A stretch of 64,000 bases of DNA, taken from the NCBI GenBank assembly GCA_964017235.1, contig OZ024928.1, positions 81,401,566-81,465,565 of the forward strand, given 5' to 3'. Both the position numbers and the translations under genes were made by a program. The DNA comes from Sabellastarte sp. h YS-2021. Lineage: Eukaryota > Annelida > Polychaeta > Sabellida > Sabellidae. Position 1 is the stretch's first letter, and each line of letters starts with the position of its first letter. This document shows, one piece after another, positions 1 to 11,786 of the stretch. Under the pieces are notes generated by a model that saw nothing but the letters and a program-made list of their open reading frames with translations, ran no database searches and was not told the DNA's origin.

Positions 1-1486
1 ATGTGACTGATAGAGCTCAAATCCTATCTGGGAAGATATTAGTATGTTATTTATATATGTGCCAAAAATTAAGGCTTTAAGAAGACATTTAACCTGTGTA
101 TGAGGACCATAAATCCCCACCCGAGTGACCATTTTTAGACATTTTTCACATATTTTGCCCTGTAACTTGGAAATGGTAAGTCTAAGAAGTTTCAAACTGT
201 ATTAGATGCATATTCTATGTGTAATCTTAGTATGTGACAAATTTTAAGTCTGAAGCTTTAATTTGAAGGCCACATTTAGGTCTCTAGAAGGCCCCATAAA
301 GACCCAGTATTTGGACTTTTTGCCAATTTTAAGGCCTGTGACTGTTAAACTATGTGACTGATAGAGCTGAAATCTCATCTGGGAATACATTATTATGTTC
401 TTTTTACATGTGCCAAAAATCAAGGCTTCAAGTAGACATTTAACCTGTGTATGAGGACCTTAAACACCCACCTGAGTGACCCTTTTAAGACATTTTTCAC
501 ATATTTTGCTCTGTAACTTGGAAATGGTAAGTCTGAGAAGTTTCAAACTTTATTAGATACATATTCTATGTGTAATCTTAGTATGTAACAAATTTTAAGT
601 CTGAAGCTTTAATTTGAAAGCCACATCGAGATCTCTAAAAGGCCCACAGAGACCCAATATTTGGACTTTTTGCCACCTTTAAGCCCTGTGACTGTTAAAC
701 TATGTGATTGATGGAGCTGAAATCCCATCTGGGAATGCATTATTATGTCCTTTTTACATATGGCGAAAATCAAGGTTTTTAGTAGACATTTAACCTGTGT
801 ATGAGGGCCATAGACACTCGCCCAAGTGCCTTTTTTGACATTTTTTCCGTATTTTGCCCTGTTATTTGGAAATGCTTAGTGTGACAAGTCTTAAACTGTA
901 TTATATATAATTTTTGTTTGTTATGTATGTCCCCCAAAAAGTTTCAGATCTGTAGTTTAATTGCTAAGGTCTCTTTAACAATTGTAAAATGCCCACAGAA
1001 ACCCAATTTATGGACATTATGCCACTTTAAAGCCCAGTAACTGTCAAACTATGTGGGTTATAGAGCTGAAATCTTTGAATTTTTAAAAGGAAATGCCTGT
1101 CTATTTAAATTTTGAATATTAATAATGTTATGGCTATCTTAGTCTTTTAAGAACTTATTTTTGTGTGTTATACCTCTGCTTGCTGAGTTTTTAACTTTTT
1201 AAAATGAAACTGGTTAAACGCCGGTTAAACATATTCAAGTAGACAAAATGGACACTTTAAGTGAGCTTTAAGTCCCAATATTAATGAAATTATATCCGTA
1301 TGTAGTAAAACTAGGGGATTTTTAACCCTCAACTAGCCCAGTTTTATTCAACTTGCCTCAGTTAATTTTGACACAGCTCCTACAGTTATGAACTCATTTC
1401 AGTTGATAATCACATACTTAAAATTCTCAATTCTTTTTGTATTTGAGTACCCCTTTTATATAGATTGTTTGTTTACCATTTATGCT

Positions 1487-1922
1487 GTAGCACTCCATCT
1501 CTTTGATGTAAACTGTGTAAAAAAGATGTAGAAGATGAGATACATTTTGTTTGTGTTTGTCCAGCTTTAGAGCTGATTCGTATGAAATATTTCAAAATTT
1601 TAAATATAGATAAATCTGAATTATTAATAGATCAATTATCAAGGGTATTAACTCATATGAATGTCAATATGGTTATTAATTTTATTTTTGATTTGTGGCA
1701 AGAAAGAAAAAGTAAATTATATTGTTAATTTTTATGTATTGAATTGCTGTCTTTATTTACTGTATCTTACCTCAAAATATGTTTGCTCTGTTTGTTATTA
1801 ACTCTCTATTTAAAGTGACTTATAAGCCCATATAGGGCTGGGTATTACTTCAATAGTTTTTGTATAATCCTTGTCAACATAATACATGTCACTATAATAA
1901 ACTAATAAACTAAACTAAGTCC
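1487..1922 (+). mobile_element. LINE 3' end inside Helitron A copy 1 (first)
   Basis: A 436-bp block absent at the equivalent point of Helitron segments at 4091 and 57240. It encodes a zinc-knuckle-like C-terminus (CKLCKKDVEDEIHFVCVCP), typical of the tail after reverse transcriptase in jockey/CR1-type LINEs, and ends in an AATAAACTAATAAACTAAAC tail. This copy lacks a few bases present in the second copy, which breaks the frame. No target duplication is evident. Confidence 0.7.
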
Positions 1923-3320
1923 CAACCCACATCCCCCACCCGGATTCCCCCCACCCACCTCTGGGACCTCCAGCTATATTGAGTGACACTAAATAAACAA
2001 AGGTATTTAATGATATCAGATGAGAAACAAAGACCTCAATGGGGTTGCAGATCTTGTGTAATAGTGAGAGAGGTGTGGAGAAGGGGAGAGGGGTGGGGGT
2101 GGGAGGTGGTGGGCTTCATTACATATAACACAAAGGGGAGTCAGAACTGAGATTGTGTCACATATTTAGGTTGCATATATATGGACCACATATACAGGTA
2201 TAGAGGAAATGAATAACTGAAAACAATTTGCAAATTCTAAAAATAATATAATAAAATAATAATATAAATAATTCTTTTTTAAATAATATTTTATTTGTGA
2301 ACAAATATAGAAACAGATATGCACTTTTGGGATTATGAATTTTAGAATGGACATTGAATCATCAATCATTTAAATACTTTGAAGGAAGATTGAAAAGTAT
2401 GATGAGTTGAGTTAAAAATAATATTTTATTTGTCAACAAATATAGAAACAGATATGCTCTTTTGGGATTATTATTTTAGAATGGACATTCAATCATCAAT
2501 CATTTAAATACTTTGAAAATAGGTTTAGAGTTATCATTGCAGGAAGATTGAAAATATAATTTGAGTTATGTATTCGGCGTCTGGGGATACACCATCTTCC
2601 TTGGAAGATATAAACAGAGTAGATTGATGTGCTGAAGTTCATATAATAATGGGTAATTATGTTTTTAAAAATTCCAGATCAAAACCTGTGGCGTGAGTGA
2701 TGACCTGTCTGGGGATATGTTGGCGCCGAGTTGGCCCAATCTAGTTTTTGTTTGTTATGTATGTCCCCCAAAAAGTTTCAGATCTGTAGTTTAATTGCTA
2801 AGGTCTCTTTAACAATTGTAAAATGCCCACAGAAACCCAATTTATGGACATTATGCCACTTTAAAGCCCAGTAACTGTCAAACTATGTGGGTTATAGAGC
2901 TGAAATCTTTGAATTTTTAAAAGGAAATGCCTGTCTATTTAAATTTTGAATATTAATAATGTTATGGCTATCTTAGTCTTTTAAGAACTTATTTTTGTGT
3001 GTTATACCTCTGCTTGCTGAGTTTTTAACTTTTTAAAATGAAACTGGTTAAACGCCGGTTAAACATATTCAAGTAGACAAAATGGACACTTTAAGTGAGC
3101 TTTAAGTCCCAATATTAATGAAATTATATCCGTATGTAGTAAAACTAGGGGATTTTTAACCCTCAACTAGCCCAGTTTTATTCAACTTGCCTCAGTTAAT
3201 TTTGACACAGCTCCTACAGTTATGAACTCATTTCAGTTGATAATCACATACTTAAAATTCTCAATTCTTTTTGTATTTGAGTACCCCTTTTATATAGATT
3301 GTTTGTTTACCATTTTTGCT

Positions 3321-3766
3321 GTAGCACTCCATCTCTTTGAGAGAACATGTAAACTGTGTAAAAAAGATGTAGAAGATGAGATACATTTTGTTTGTGTTTG
3401 TCCAGCTTTAGAGCTGATTCGTATGAAATATTTCAAAATTTTAAATATAGATAAATCTGAATTATTAATAGATCAATTATCAAGGGTATTAACTCATATG
3501 AATGTCAATATGGTTATTAATTTTATTTTTGATTTGTGGCAAGAAAGAAAAAGTAAATTATATTGTTAATTTTTATGTATTGAATTGCTGTCTTTATTTA
3601 CTGTATCTTACCTCAAAATATGTTTGCTCTGTTTGTTATTAACTCTCTATTTAAAGTGACTTATAAGCCCATATAGGGCTGGGTATTACTTCAATAGTTT
3701 TTGCATAATCCTTGTCAACATAATACATGTCACTATAATAAACTAATAAACTAAACTATTTAGTCC
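3321..3766 (+). mobile_element. LINE 3' end inside Helitron A copy 1 (second)
   Basis: The same LINE tail as at 1487-1922, carried along by the tandem repetition of the Helitron segment. Here the frame around RTCKLCKKDVEDEIHFVC is open to a stop at 3567-3569. It represents only about 80 residues of the LINE C-terminus, so it is a fragment, not a functional gene. Confidence 0.7.
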
Positions 3767-4922
3767 CAACCCACATCCCCCACCCGGATTCCCCCCACCC
3801 ACCTCTGCTTGCTGAGTTTTTCACTTTTTAAAATGAAACTGGTGAAACATATTGAAGTAGACAAAATGGACACTTTAAGTGAGCTTTAAGTCCCAATATT
3901 AATGAAATTATATCCTGATGTAGTAAAACTAGGGGATTTTTAACCCTCAACTAGCCCAGTTTTATTCAACTTGCCTCAGTTAATTTTGGCACAGCTTCTA
4001 CAGTTATGAACTCATTTCAGTTGATAATCACATACTTAAAATTCTCAATTCTTTTTGTATTTGAGTACCCCTTTTATATAGATTGTTTGTTTACCATTTA
4101 TGCTCAACCCACATCCCCCACCCGGATTCCCCCCACCCACCTCTGGGACCTCCAGCTATATTGAGTGACACTAAATAAACAAAGGTATTTAATGATATCA
4201 GATGAGAAACAAAGAACTCAATGGGGTTGCAGATCTTGTGTAATAGTGAGAGAGGTGTGGAGAAGGGGAGAGGGGTGGGGGTGGGAGGTGGTGGGCTTCA
4301 TTACATATAACACAAAGGGGAGTCAGAACTGAGATTGTGTCACATATTTAGGTTGCATATATATGGACCACATATATAGGTATAGAGGAAATGAATAACT
4401 GAAAACAATTTGCAAATTCTAAAAATAATATAATAAAATAATAATATAAATAATTTTTTTTTAAATAATATTTTATTTGTGAACAAATATAGAAACAGAT
4501 ATGCGCTTTTGGGATTATGAATTTTAGAATGGACATTGAATCATCAATCATTTAAATACTTTGAAGGAAGATTGAAAAGTATGATGAGTTGAGTTAAAAA
4601 TAATATTTTATTTGTCAACAAATATAGAAACAGATATGCTCTTTTGGGATTATTATTTTAGAATGGACATTCAATCATCAATCATTTAAATACTTTGAAA
4701 ATAGGTTTAGAGTTATCATTGCAGGAAGATTGAAAATATAATTTGAGTTATGTATTCGGCGTCTGGGGATACACCATCTTCCTTGGAAGATATAAACAGA
4801 GTAGATTGATGTGCTGAAGTTCATATAATAATGGGTAATTATGTTTTTAAAAATTCCCGATCAAAACCTGTGGCGTGAGTGATGACCTGTCTGGGGATAT
4901 GTTGGCGCCGAGTTGGCCCAAT

Positions 4923-5186
4923 CTAGTTTTTTTTGCACCAAAATTTGAAATAAGATCCAAATTGACACTTCTTTCCTTTTCCTGTTGCTAGCACTTCCTT
5001 GATTTGATCATAACTTTCCTGGGTCACACAAAATTTATCTTGAAATTTCCCGCTAACACTATTAATATGCTGTTCAAGCAACTGATAGAAAACTGTTTTC
5101 TGATCCATTGTGATACTTTGCTTACAATGAAGGCAATAAAGCCAGCTCAAGGTTTTATACTTGTGAAGGGGTATACTGGATTGCAA
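4923..5186 (-). pseudogene. Integrase-like (KRBA2/Gypsy type) N-terminal fragment, cut by Helitron
   Basis: An 87-codon minus-strand frame containing MDQKTVFYQLLEQHINSVSG, YDQIKEVLATGKGKK and YFKFWCKKN. The spacing Y-x-x-I ... FKFWxKK resembles the segment before the zinc-binding domain in retroelement-derived integrases common in molluscs; this is recollection, not a search. The stop codon is supplied by the CTAG terminus of the Helitron, so the frame was interrupted by that insertion. The continuation should lie beyond the Helitron, outside the window. Confidence 0.4.
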
Positions 5187-5215
5187 TTAACTCCAACTGG
5201 TTTTGTGGCTTAGTA

Positions 5216-5520
5216 CTTCAGAGAGAGCCAGAGTAGGTAATTAAGCTTTGTGGTTTAGTTCTTCAGAGAGAGCCAGAGTAGGTAATTAAGCTTTGTGGTT
5301 TAGTTCTTCAGAGAGAGCCAGAGTAGGTAATTAAGCTTTGTGGTTTAGTTCTTCAGAGAGGGCCAGAGTAGGTAATTAAGCTTTGTGGTTTAGTTCTTCA
5401 GAGAGAGCCAGAGTAGGTAATTAAGCTTTGTGGTTTAGTACTTCAGAGAGAGCCAGAGTAGGTAATTAAGCTTTGTGGTTTAGTACTTCAGAGAGAGCCA
5501 GAGCAGGTGATTAACCTTTG
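5216..5520. repeat. 45-bp tandem repeat, about 7 units
   Basis: Units start at 5216, 5261, 5306, 5351, 5396, 5441 and 5486, exactly 45 bp apart, each containing CTTCAGAGAGAGCCAGAGTA followed by GGTAATTAAGC. The last unit is diverged. No coding capacity is apparent. Confidence 0.95.
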
Positions 5521-6260
5521 TTACATAGTACCTATAAAAGCCACTGAGTCATTGTATACAATTCTTCTAAAATAAATTTGAATGTTAAACTCCAACAATA
5601 ATATGTAGTTAAAAAAACAAATGAAAAGCAATAACTGAACTGAAATGATGAGGAATGGGATATTGCTCTGAGGGACGAAATTGGATTTGAAGTTCTGTCA
5701 ACTGAACTTCCAATTGGAAGTTCTGACCAAAAATACTGACAGAATTTCAAATTCTGCCAACAGAATTTGAAATTCTGTCGACAGAACTTCAAATTGGAAG
5801 TTCTGTTGACAGAATTTGAAATTCTGTCGAATTGGAAGTTCTGTCACGACATATATATAACAGTGAAGATAAGCTTTATATTTTAAAATTAAATGGTTTC
5901 AAGCGATTTCCTGGCAAGTCATTTACATCTGCCATTGTTATGCGAGATTTTATGCCAGATGAGAGTTAGAAGTGATGAGATCCTTTTGAAACAGCCAGTA
6001 GGTGCTGGTATCGTACACTAGCAAATCTATCTACTCAAAACGTTGTATATCAAATTCATGAAAGAAAGCATGATCTCTGCACAGAAACCATCAAAACAAC
6101 AAGCCAGAAAGGTGATTTTCGGAGGATTTTCGTGGAAGATGCATTATACTATATCTCGGAAATTCTTGAATTTTAACCCCAGAAAGTCCCCCAAAAACAT
6201 AAGCTATGACATTCGAAAATATTTCACAAAAGCAATATATGTCTGGAACTACTCTTTTTA
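5521..6260. other. No gene seen; short inverted repeats
   Basis: AT-rich sequence. Between about 5690 and 5850 the motifs GAAGTTCTG and CAGAACTTC, and the related GAAATTCTG and CAGAATTTC, alternate in both orientations around TCGACAGAA, giving several possible small hairpins. A TATAAAAG at 5532 followed by AATAAA at 5573 could be a decayed LTR or promoter, but nothing else supports this. Confidence 0.4.
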
Positions 6261-6659
6261 TGTCAGCTGACTTGTCAGTCAGCTGACATTATGTCATCAC
6301 TCTGCGGCGTGGGCGTACGCGTCCGCGTGAACAACTTCTTCTCCAAAACTACAAGGCCTAGAGACATGCTGTTTTTTTTAAAAGATACCTTATCTATCGA
6401 GGATGAAAAATTGTTCAAGGCATGCAAATCTGTCTGTTCGTCTGTTTGCTAGAGACATTACAAGGGGGGTACCCCCACCAAAAGTGTGAAAATTTCAACT
6501 TTTTATCACAATTTTCTCAGTGACTATTGCAGGGATTTCTCTCATATCTTGCATATATGTACTAGGCCAGAGGTAGATTCTCTTGTGTGAGTATGAGACC
6601 TGGATCTGTCTTACTTTTTTTTTAATAAATTTTTTTAATAATTTTTAATGCATTAAAAT

Positions 6660-7940
6660 TCATGAAATCATGCACTAAATCACTTATAACTTCAAAAGTG
6701 TTGCATTTACAGCATTTTGTGAAAATATGTTGTTCAGCTACTTTTTTCATAGCTACAATATGGTGAGTAAGTTGGGTGTCTGTCTCAATAGCTAAGTGAG
6801 TAATAGCTACTTTTGGGCTTTTCAGTAACTTCCATTATGAGTAAAATCACTTGTAACTTAAAAACTATTGCATTTAGAGAATTTCGTATAAATATGTTAT
6901 TCAGCTACTTTTGGGCCAGCTATAACATAGTGAAATTTCAGACCTGTAGCTCATGGCATAGCTGAGTAATAGCTACTTTTAGGTTATCACTGTTGAGTAA
7001 ATCGCTTATAACTTGAAAACTATTGCATTTAGAGAATTTCGTATAAATATGTTATTCAGCTACTTTTGGGTCAGCTATAACATAGTAAAATTTCAGACCT
7101 GTAGCTCATGGCATAGCTGAGTAATAGCTACTTTTAGGTTATCACTGTTGAGTAAATCACTTATAACTTGAAAAGTGTTGCATTTAGAGCATTTTGTTAA
7201 AATATGTTATTCAGCTCCTTTTTTCATAGCTACAATATGGTGAGTAAGTTGGGTGTGTGTCTCAATAGCTAAGTGAGTAATAGCTACTTTTGGGCTTTTC
7301 AGTAACTTCCATCATGAGTAAAATCACTTGTAACTTAAAAACTATTGCATTTAGAGAATTTCGTATAAATATGTTATTCAGCTACTTTTGGGCCAGCTAT
7401 AACATAGTAAAATTTCAGACCTGTAGCTCATGGCATAGCTGAGTAATAGCTACTTTTAGGTTATCACTGTTGAGTAAATCACTTATAACTTGAAAACTAT
7501 TGCATTTAGAGTATTTTGTTTCAATATGTTATTCACCTATTTTGGGGTCAGCTATAACATAGTGAAATTACAGACCTATAGCTCATGGCATAGCGGAGCA
7601 ATAGCTATTTTCAGGTTCTCACTATTGAGTAAATCAGTTGTAGCTTGAAAACTATTGCATTTACAGTAGTTTGCTTAAATATGTTGTTCACCTACTTTTG
7701 GGTTAGCTATAACATAGTAAAATTTCAGACATGTAGCTCATTGCATAGCTGAGTAATAGTTCCTTTGAGGTTCTCACTGTTGAGTAAATCAGTTGTAACT
7801 TGAACACTATTACATTTAGAGTAATTTGTTAAATATGTTATTCACAGAATTTTTGGTCAGCTATAACATAGTGAAATTACAGACCTCTATGTCATGGCAT
7901 AGCTGAGCAATAGCTACTTTCAGGTTCTCACTGTTGAGTA
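6660..7940. repeat. 155-bp tandem array within family B copy 1
   Basis: Units share GTTATTCAGCTACTTTTGGG, TCAGCTATAACATAGT, CAGACCTGTAGCTCATGGCA and GTTGAGTAAATC. Spacing of the last motif is 154-155 bp (6995, 7150, 7472, 7626, 7781), with one longer step of about 167 bp at 7317. Confidence 0.9.
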
Positions 7941-8129
7941 AATCATTGTATCCACTGGATAGCCGCAGTGTGTAGAGAGATTTCACCATTACTGCTCTGA
8001 TGAAAAAAAAAATTATAGCTAGCTTTCTTAAGTTTGCAGTATATATTAATAACCATAAAATGTTGTCTGGGAATATTTTTGGCCTCATTTTGAGAAACAA
8101 GATGGCCGCCACAGGTGTTTTTTGTCAGT

Positions 8130-8700
8130 CATGAAAAGTGCTTATATCTCCCTTATTATTGATCCTAGAGGTTTGGGATGATAAACCAACCTGTAGGAAA
8201 TCATGGGGTGGGAATCTTTTGGTGTGGTCAGATTTGACCTTCAATGACCCCTCCTTCAAGGTCAAACAAGGATAGCCAAACTTAAAAGTGCTTATAACTC
8301 GCTTATTATTGGTCCCAGAGGTTTGGGATGGTAAACAGACAGGAAATCATGGGCTGTGAATCTGTTGATATGGTCCGATTTGACCTTGGAACCCTCCTTC
8401 AAGGTCAAATGAGGATAGCGAAAATTGAAAGTGCCTACAACTCGCTTATTATTGGTGACAGAGATTTGGGATGGTAAACCATCCCATAGGAAATCATTGG
8501 CTCGGAATCTTTTGGTATGGTCAGATTTGACCTTTGGACCCCTCCTTCAAGGTCAAATGAGGACAGCCAAGCTTAAAAGTGCTTATAACTCATTTATAAT
8601 TGGTCCTAGAGGTTTGGAATGGTAAACCATAGAAAATCATGGGCTGGGAATGTATTTGTGTGGTTAGATTTGACCTTGGACCCCTTCTTGAAGGTCGAAC
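8130..8700. repeat. 148-bp tandem array with nuclear-receptor-like half sites, family B copy 1
   Basis: About four units containing CTTATTATTGGTCCTAGAGG, AAATCATGGGCTGGGAATC, and a pair TTTGACCTT ... TTCAAGGTCAAA. The same unit occurs at 10735-11480 and 36420-37090. Confidence 0.85.
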
Positions 8701-9035
8701 GAGGATATTGCATTTGTAGTATTTCTTTAAATATGTTTTAACCTATTTTTTACAGTTAAACAATTACCTTGTTATTTTCCTTCATAATACCATTTACAGG
8801 GCACAACTTTTTTATCCTTTTCTTCTGTCAGCTTCGGAATTTCTTTCGAACTTGCTGTTCAGTTACCATTTACTGTATTTCTGTACAGCCCTTTTCCTGA
8901 TAATTATTCTGTCCTCTAATCACCTTCACAAATCAAAAACACTCAGTCAGCTGACACAGTGCCCGTAAACGGGCACTCTCCTCTTGTTTGTCAAATAAAA
9001 GCAACAGTAACTACAAATATTTGTTTTTCAAACAG

Positions 9036-10580
9036 TAGGGATGGGTCGCTAAGCCCAGTATCTCGGTGTCGAGAGCATTTTACTGAAATATCTTGATGAG
9101 ATATTCAGTGTATGAACTACCTTACGAAACCAGATGGCCAGCAGGGCCATTAACTTTTCATTTTTGATGGCCCGTATGAAATGTAAATAGCCCAATAAAA
9201 TTAAATTTAAATCTCTTTATTTTCTGTAATAATTACCATTTTTTAAACAATCATCAAGTGGTTTAGAAATCAGATAGGAAATAAAATAAAAATAGAAAAA
9301 TAGTTTTGCCAAATTTTTTAAAAAAAAAGGTCAAAGCAATTATCACTGCTCTGGACTAAAGGACCATGCAATGTATTTATCAAATTTATGCCCTGAAAAT
9401 TTTGAGCTAGCTTTGTGCCTTATTTTTAAAGCAAGTGGGCCACAGACAGAACGACAAGGTCTGCAATAATTTTTTTTTCAACATTCAGGGGGTTCAGGGG
9501 GTTCGAACTCCCCCCCCCTTGAAAAATAATGTTAAGGGGTTCAACCCAAAGTACAAAATTATTTCTTGAGAGTGGTGTTAAATTTACTGGAAATGCACTG
9601 TATTTTTACCAAAAATTAATTTTTTCCCAGGAAGGCATGCCCCCAACCCCCTTAGTTATGGTATGTCTGATGTGAACCCCCACCTTACTCTGATATGACC
9701 TCTCCCCCCCCCCCCCCCCCCCCCACCTTACTTAAAAGCTGGATCCGCCCGTCAGAAAATATATATTTTTCAACATTACTGCAGAGTACATGTACTCAGT
9801 ACATAAAGTCAGTACCACTACTGATCAAAAATTAAACATTGTTATATTGCCCAACTCCTACAAAAAACGAAGAAATCTTTAAAACAAAATCACACATCTC
9901 TTGACTTTGCTTTCAAAGGCTACATATTTATAAAAATCTTATTTCCAAATCTTTAAAAACGAAGATATCCCACGTACCAGTGTGTTTTCATTCAAAACGT
10001 TACCATCAGAAAGCGGAAATCCAGTGAAGTTCTCTCGATTATAAAACGTTTCGAGTATTTTGACTGGTTTTCGTACAATATTTTTCTTCACGTTTAATCA
10101 GGAACCAGAGCAAATTTGCATTCAGAACGTTGTCATCAGGAAGCAGAAATTCTGCGAAGTTCTTTCGATTTTAAAACGTTTTGAGTATTTCGACTGGTTG
10201 TCGTACAGTATTTTTCTTCGCATTTAATCAGGAACCAAAGCATTAAATGGCCAGCCGGGCTACGCATTTGCGAAAAGAGATGGCCCGGAGCAGAACTTGG
10301 TAGTTCCTGGCCACCGGGCCCGCGCAGTTTCGAACACTGGAGATATTACAACCGCCACTTCGCTTTCCAACACATATAATGGAGGGAAGAGTTCAAATAT
10401 TTGAAAAATACTCAAAATCTGAAGAAATTAAAAGTTTTTCCATGTTTTCCTGCATTTGCAGACTTCTATGTTGGTTGGGGTGTACTAAAGAGTCCCAAAA
10501 TTGGTATGCTTTTTGCATTGGCTCCCTTCTCATGTACACATTTTTGGTACCGTTGGTATCTAGGTATCACCCTGAATAGT
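9036..10580. mobile_element. Old hAT-type MITE (family C), interrupted
   Basis: Left end TAGGGATGGGTCGCTAAG matches the TIR of the intact copy at 31105. The body after the nested insert (ACCGCCACTTCGCTTTCC onward, to about 10580) follows the intact copy, including GGTTGGGGTGTACTAAA. The right TIR has decayed and cannot be placed exactly. Small open frames at 10379-10586 are by-products. Confidence 0.75.
9106..10339. mobile_element. hAT-type element nested in the family C MITE
   Basis: Ends are CAGTGTATGAAC on the left and the complement CAGTGTTCGAAA on the right, flanked by the 8-bp direct repeat GAGATATT (9098-9105 and 10340-10347). An 8-bp duplication with CAGTG-type ends is the hAT signature. 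The intact MITE at about 31165 shows the related uninterrupted sequence GATGAGATTTTAAAACCGCC. Subterminal GGCCAGC/GGCCAT motifs recur at both ends. A poly-C tract lies at 9703-9724. No transposase frame survives. Confidence 0.85.
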
Positions 10581-10734
10581 TTTTAGTTATTCTATTTTTG
10601 TATATTTAAGCCAAGATCATGGTTAGATGCTCAGTGATGTAACAATCAGTTTTTAATGAGACTGATTTCATGTGTTTATGGTTTTTGTGCCTTCAATTTT
10701 ATAGATAATTTTATCCACCGGAGGATAGCCAAAC

Positions 10735-11480
10735 GATCCAACGAGGATAGCCAAACTTAAAACTGCTTATAACTCGCTTATTATTGGTCTTAGAGGGATG
10801 GGATGGTTAACCAACCTATAGAAAATTATGGGCTGGGAATCTTTTTGTGTGGTCAGATTTGACCTTGGGCCCCTCGTTCAAGGTCAAACGAGGATAGCCA
10901 AACTTAGAATTGCTTATAACTCACTTATTATTGGTCCTAGCGGTTTGGGATGGTAAACCGACCTATAGGAAATCATGGGCTGGGAATCATTTGGTGTGGT
11001 CGGATTTGACCTTGGGCTCCTCCTTCAAGGTCAAACGAGGATAGCCAAGGTTAAAAGTGTTTATAACTTGCTTATTATTGGTCCTAGAGGTTTGGGATTG
11101 TAAACCAACCTATAGGAAATCATTGGCTGGGAATCTTTTGGTGTGTTCAGATTTGACCTCGGACCCCTCCTTCAAGGTTAAACGAGGATGGCCAAACTTA
11201 AAAGTGCTTATAACTCGCTTATTATTGGTCCTAGAGGTTTCGGATGGTACACCATCATATAGGAAATCATAGGCTGGAAATCTTTTGGTGTGGTCGGATT
11301 TGACCTTGGGCCCCTCCTTCAAGGTCAAATGAGGATAGCCAAACTTAAAGTGCTTATAACTCGCTTATTATTGATCCTAGAGGTTTACAATGTGAAACCA
11401 ACTCATACGAAATCTTGGGCTAGGAATCTTCTGATGTTAGATTTGACCTTTGGCCCCTCCTTCAAGGTCAAACGATGGTT
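10735..11480. repeat. Orphan 148-bp tandem array (family B type)
   Basis: Five units of about 148 bp with AACGAGGATAGCCAAACTTA and GTTTGGGATGGTAAACC, without the rest of family B around them. Open frames on either strand are products of the repeat. The array ends about 130 bp before the CH2 exon of beta-spectrin. Confidence 0.9.
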
Positions 11481-11613
11481 CACTGGCTTTGGTGAGTTGT
11501 CGTTCCGGTGGATACAAATTTGCATCGGTTCTCCGATGCGTAGGTTTAGTTTTAAAACTGCAGGTAGAACTGAAGATTGAATTTTTATAAGCACCATTGT
11601 TGTATATCTATAG

Positions 11614-11786
11614 ATTCAAGATATTACTATTGAGGAAGCAGATAGCAGTGAGACTAAGTCTGCCAAGGATGCACTGTTGCTGTGGTGTCAGATGAAAACT
11701 GCAGGTTACTCAAATGTCAATGTGAGAAACTTCACCACAAGCTGGAGAGATGGGTTGGCATTCAACGCCCTGATACATAAACACAG
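11614..11786 (+). CDS. beta-spectrin exon: first part of CH2 actin-binding domain
   Basis: Opens in phase 0 after an acceptor at 11612-11613 and ends with two bases of an Arg codon. It encodes the CH2 core, including [18 protein letters not shown] and [20 protein letters not shown], hallmark stretches of beta-spectrin and alpha-actinin CH2 domains. The upstream CH1 exons were not found in the window. Confidence 0.95.

Larger units (their letters stand above)
1..4926 (+). mobile_element. Helitron family A, copy 1 (5' part outside window; tandem partial copies)
   Basis: Matches family A copies 2 and 3; position 1 corresponds to 38098 of copy 2. The 3' terminus is a bulged hairpin (TTGG-C-GCC, loop GAGTT, GGC-CCAA) followed by TCTAG and a host T, the Helitron signature. 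Three segments are joined: 1-2744 ends in a full 3' terminus; 2745-3807 restarts at the point equivalent to 911; and 3808-4926 restarts at the point equivalent to about 1188 through an ACCTCTG microhomology. Internal units of about 352 bp recur at 1, 353 and 703. No Rep/helicase ORF is seen, so the element is non-autonomous. Confidence 0.85.
6291..8990. mobile_element. Helitron-like family B, copy 1
   Basis: Shares both ends with copy 2 at 33701-40656. The start is CACTCTGCGGCGTGGGCGTA; the end is a hairpin (GTGCCCG, loop TAAA, CGGGCAC; 8959-8976) followed by TCTCCTCTTGTTTG. The body holds an array of about eight 155-bp units (6660-7940), then about four units of about 150 bp (8130-8700). The subterminal GTCAGCTGACA at 8946 recurs just outside the left end at 6278. 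The architecture resembles HINE/Pearl Helitron derivatives of bivalves. No transposition protein is encoded. Confidence 0.7.

Noticed and set aside
2166-2369. 67-aa minus-strand frame ([11 protein letters not shown]) repeated at 4348, 39808 and 57486
   Set aside because: It lies in the same spot of every Helitron A segment; its preservation only reflects recent copying. Low-complexity hydrophobic sequence with no family.
5525-5600. TATAAAAG followed by AATAAA as an LTR
   Set aside because: No matching partner repeat, TG/CA borders or primer site could be found.
8425-11597. Several 60-100 codon frames on both strands
   Set aside because: All fall in the 148-bp arrays; period and both-strand openness mark them as repeat artefacts.
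1-11613. Search for CH1 exons or the start codon of beta-spectrin
   Set aside because: No segment resembling the conserved CH1 blocks was found; a very short exon could be missed, but a 5' end in the window is not supported.
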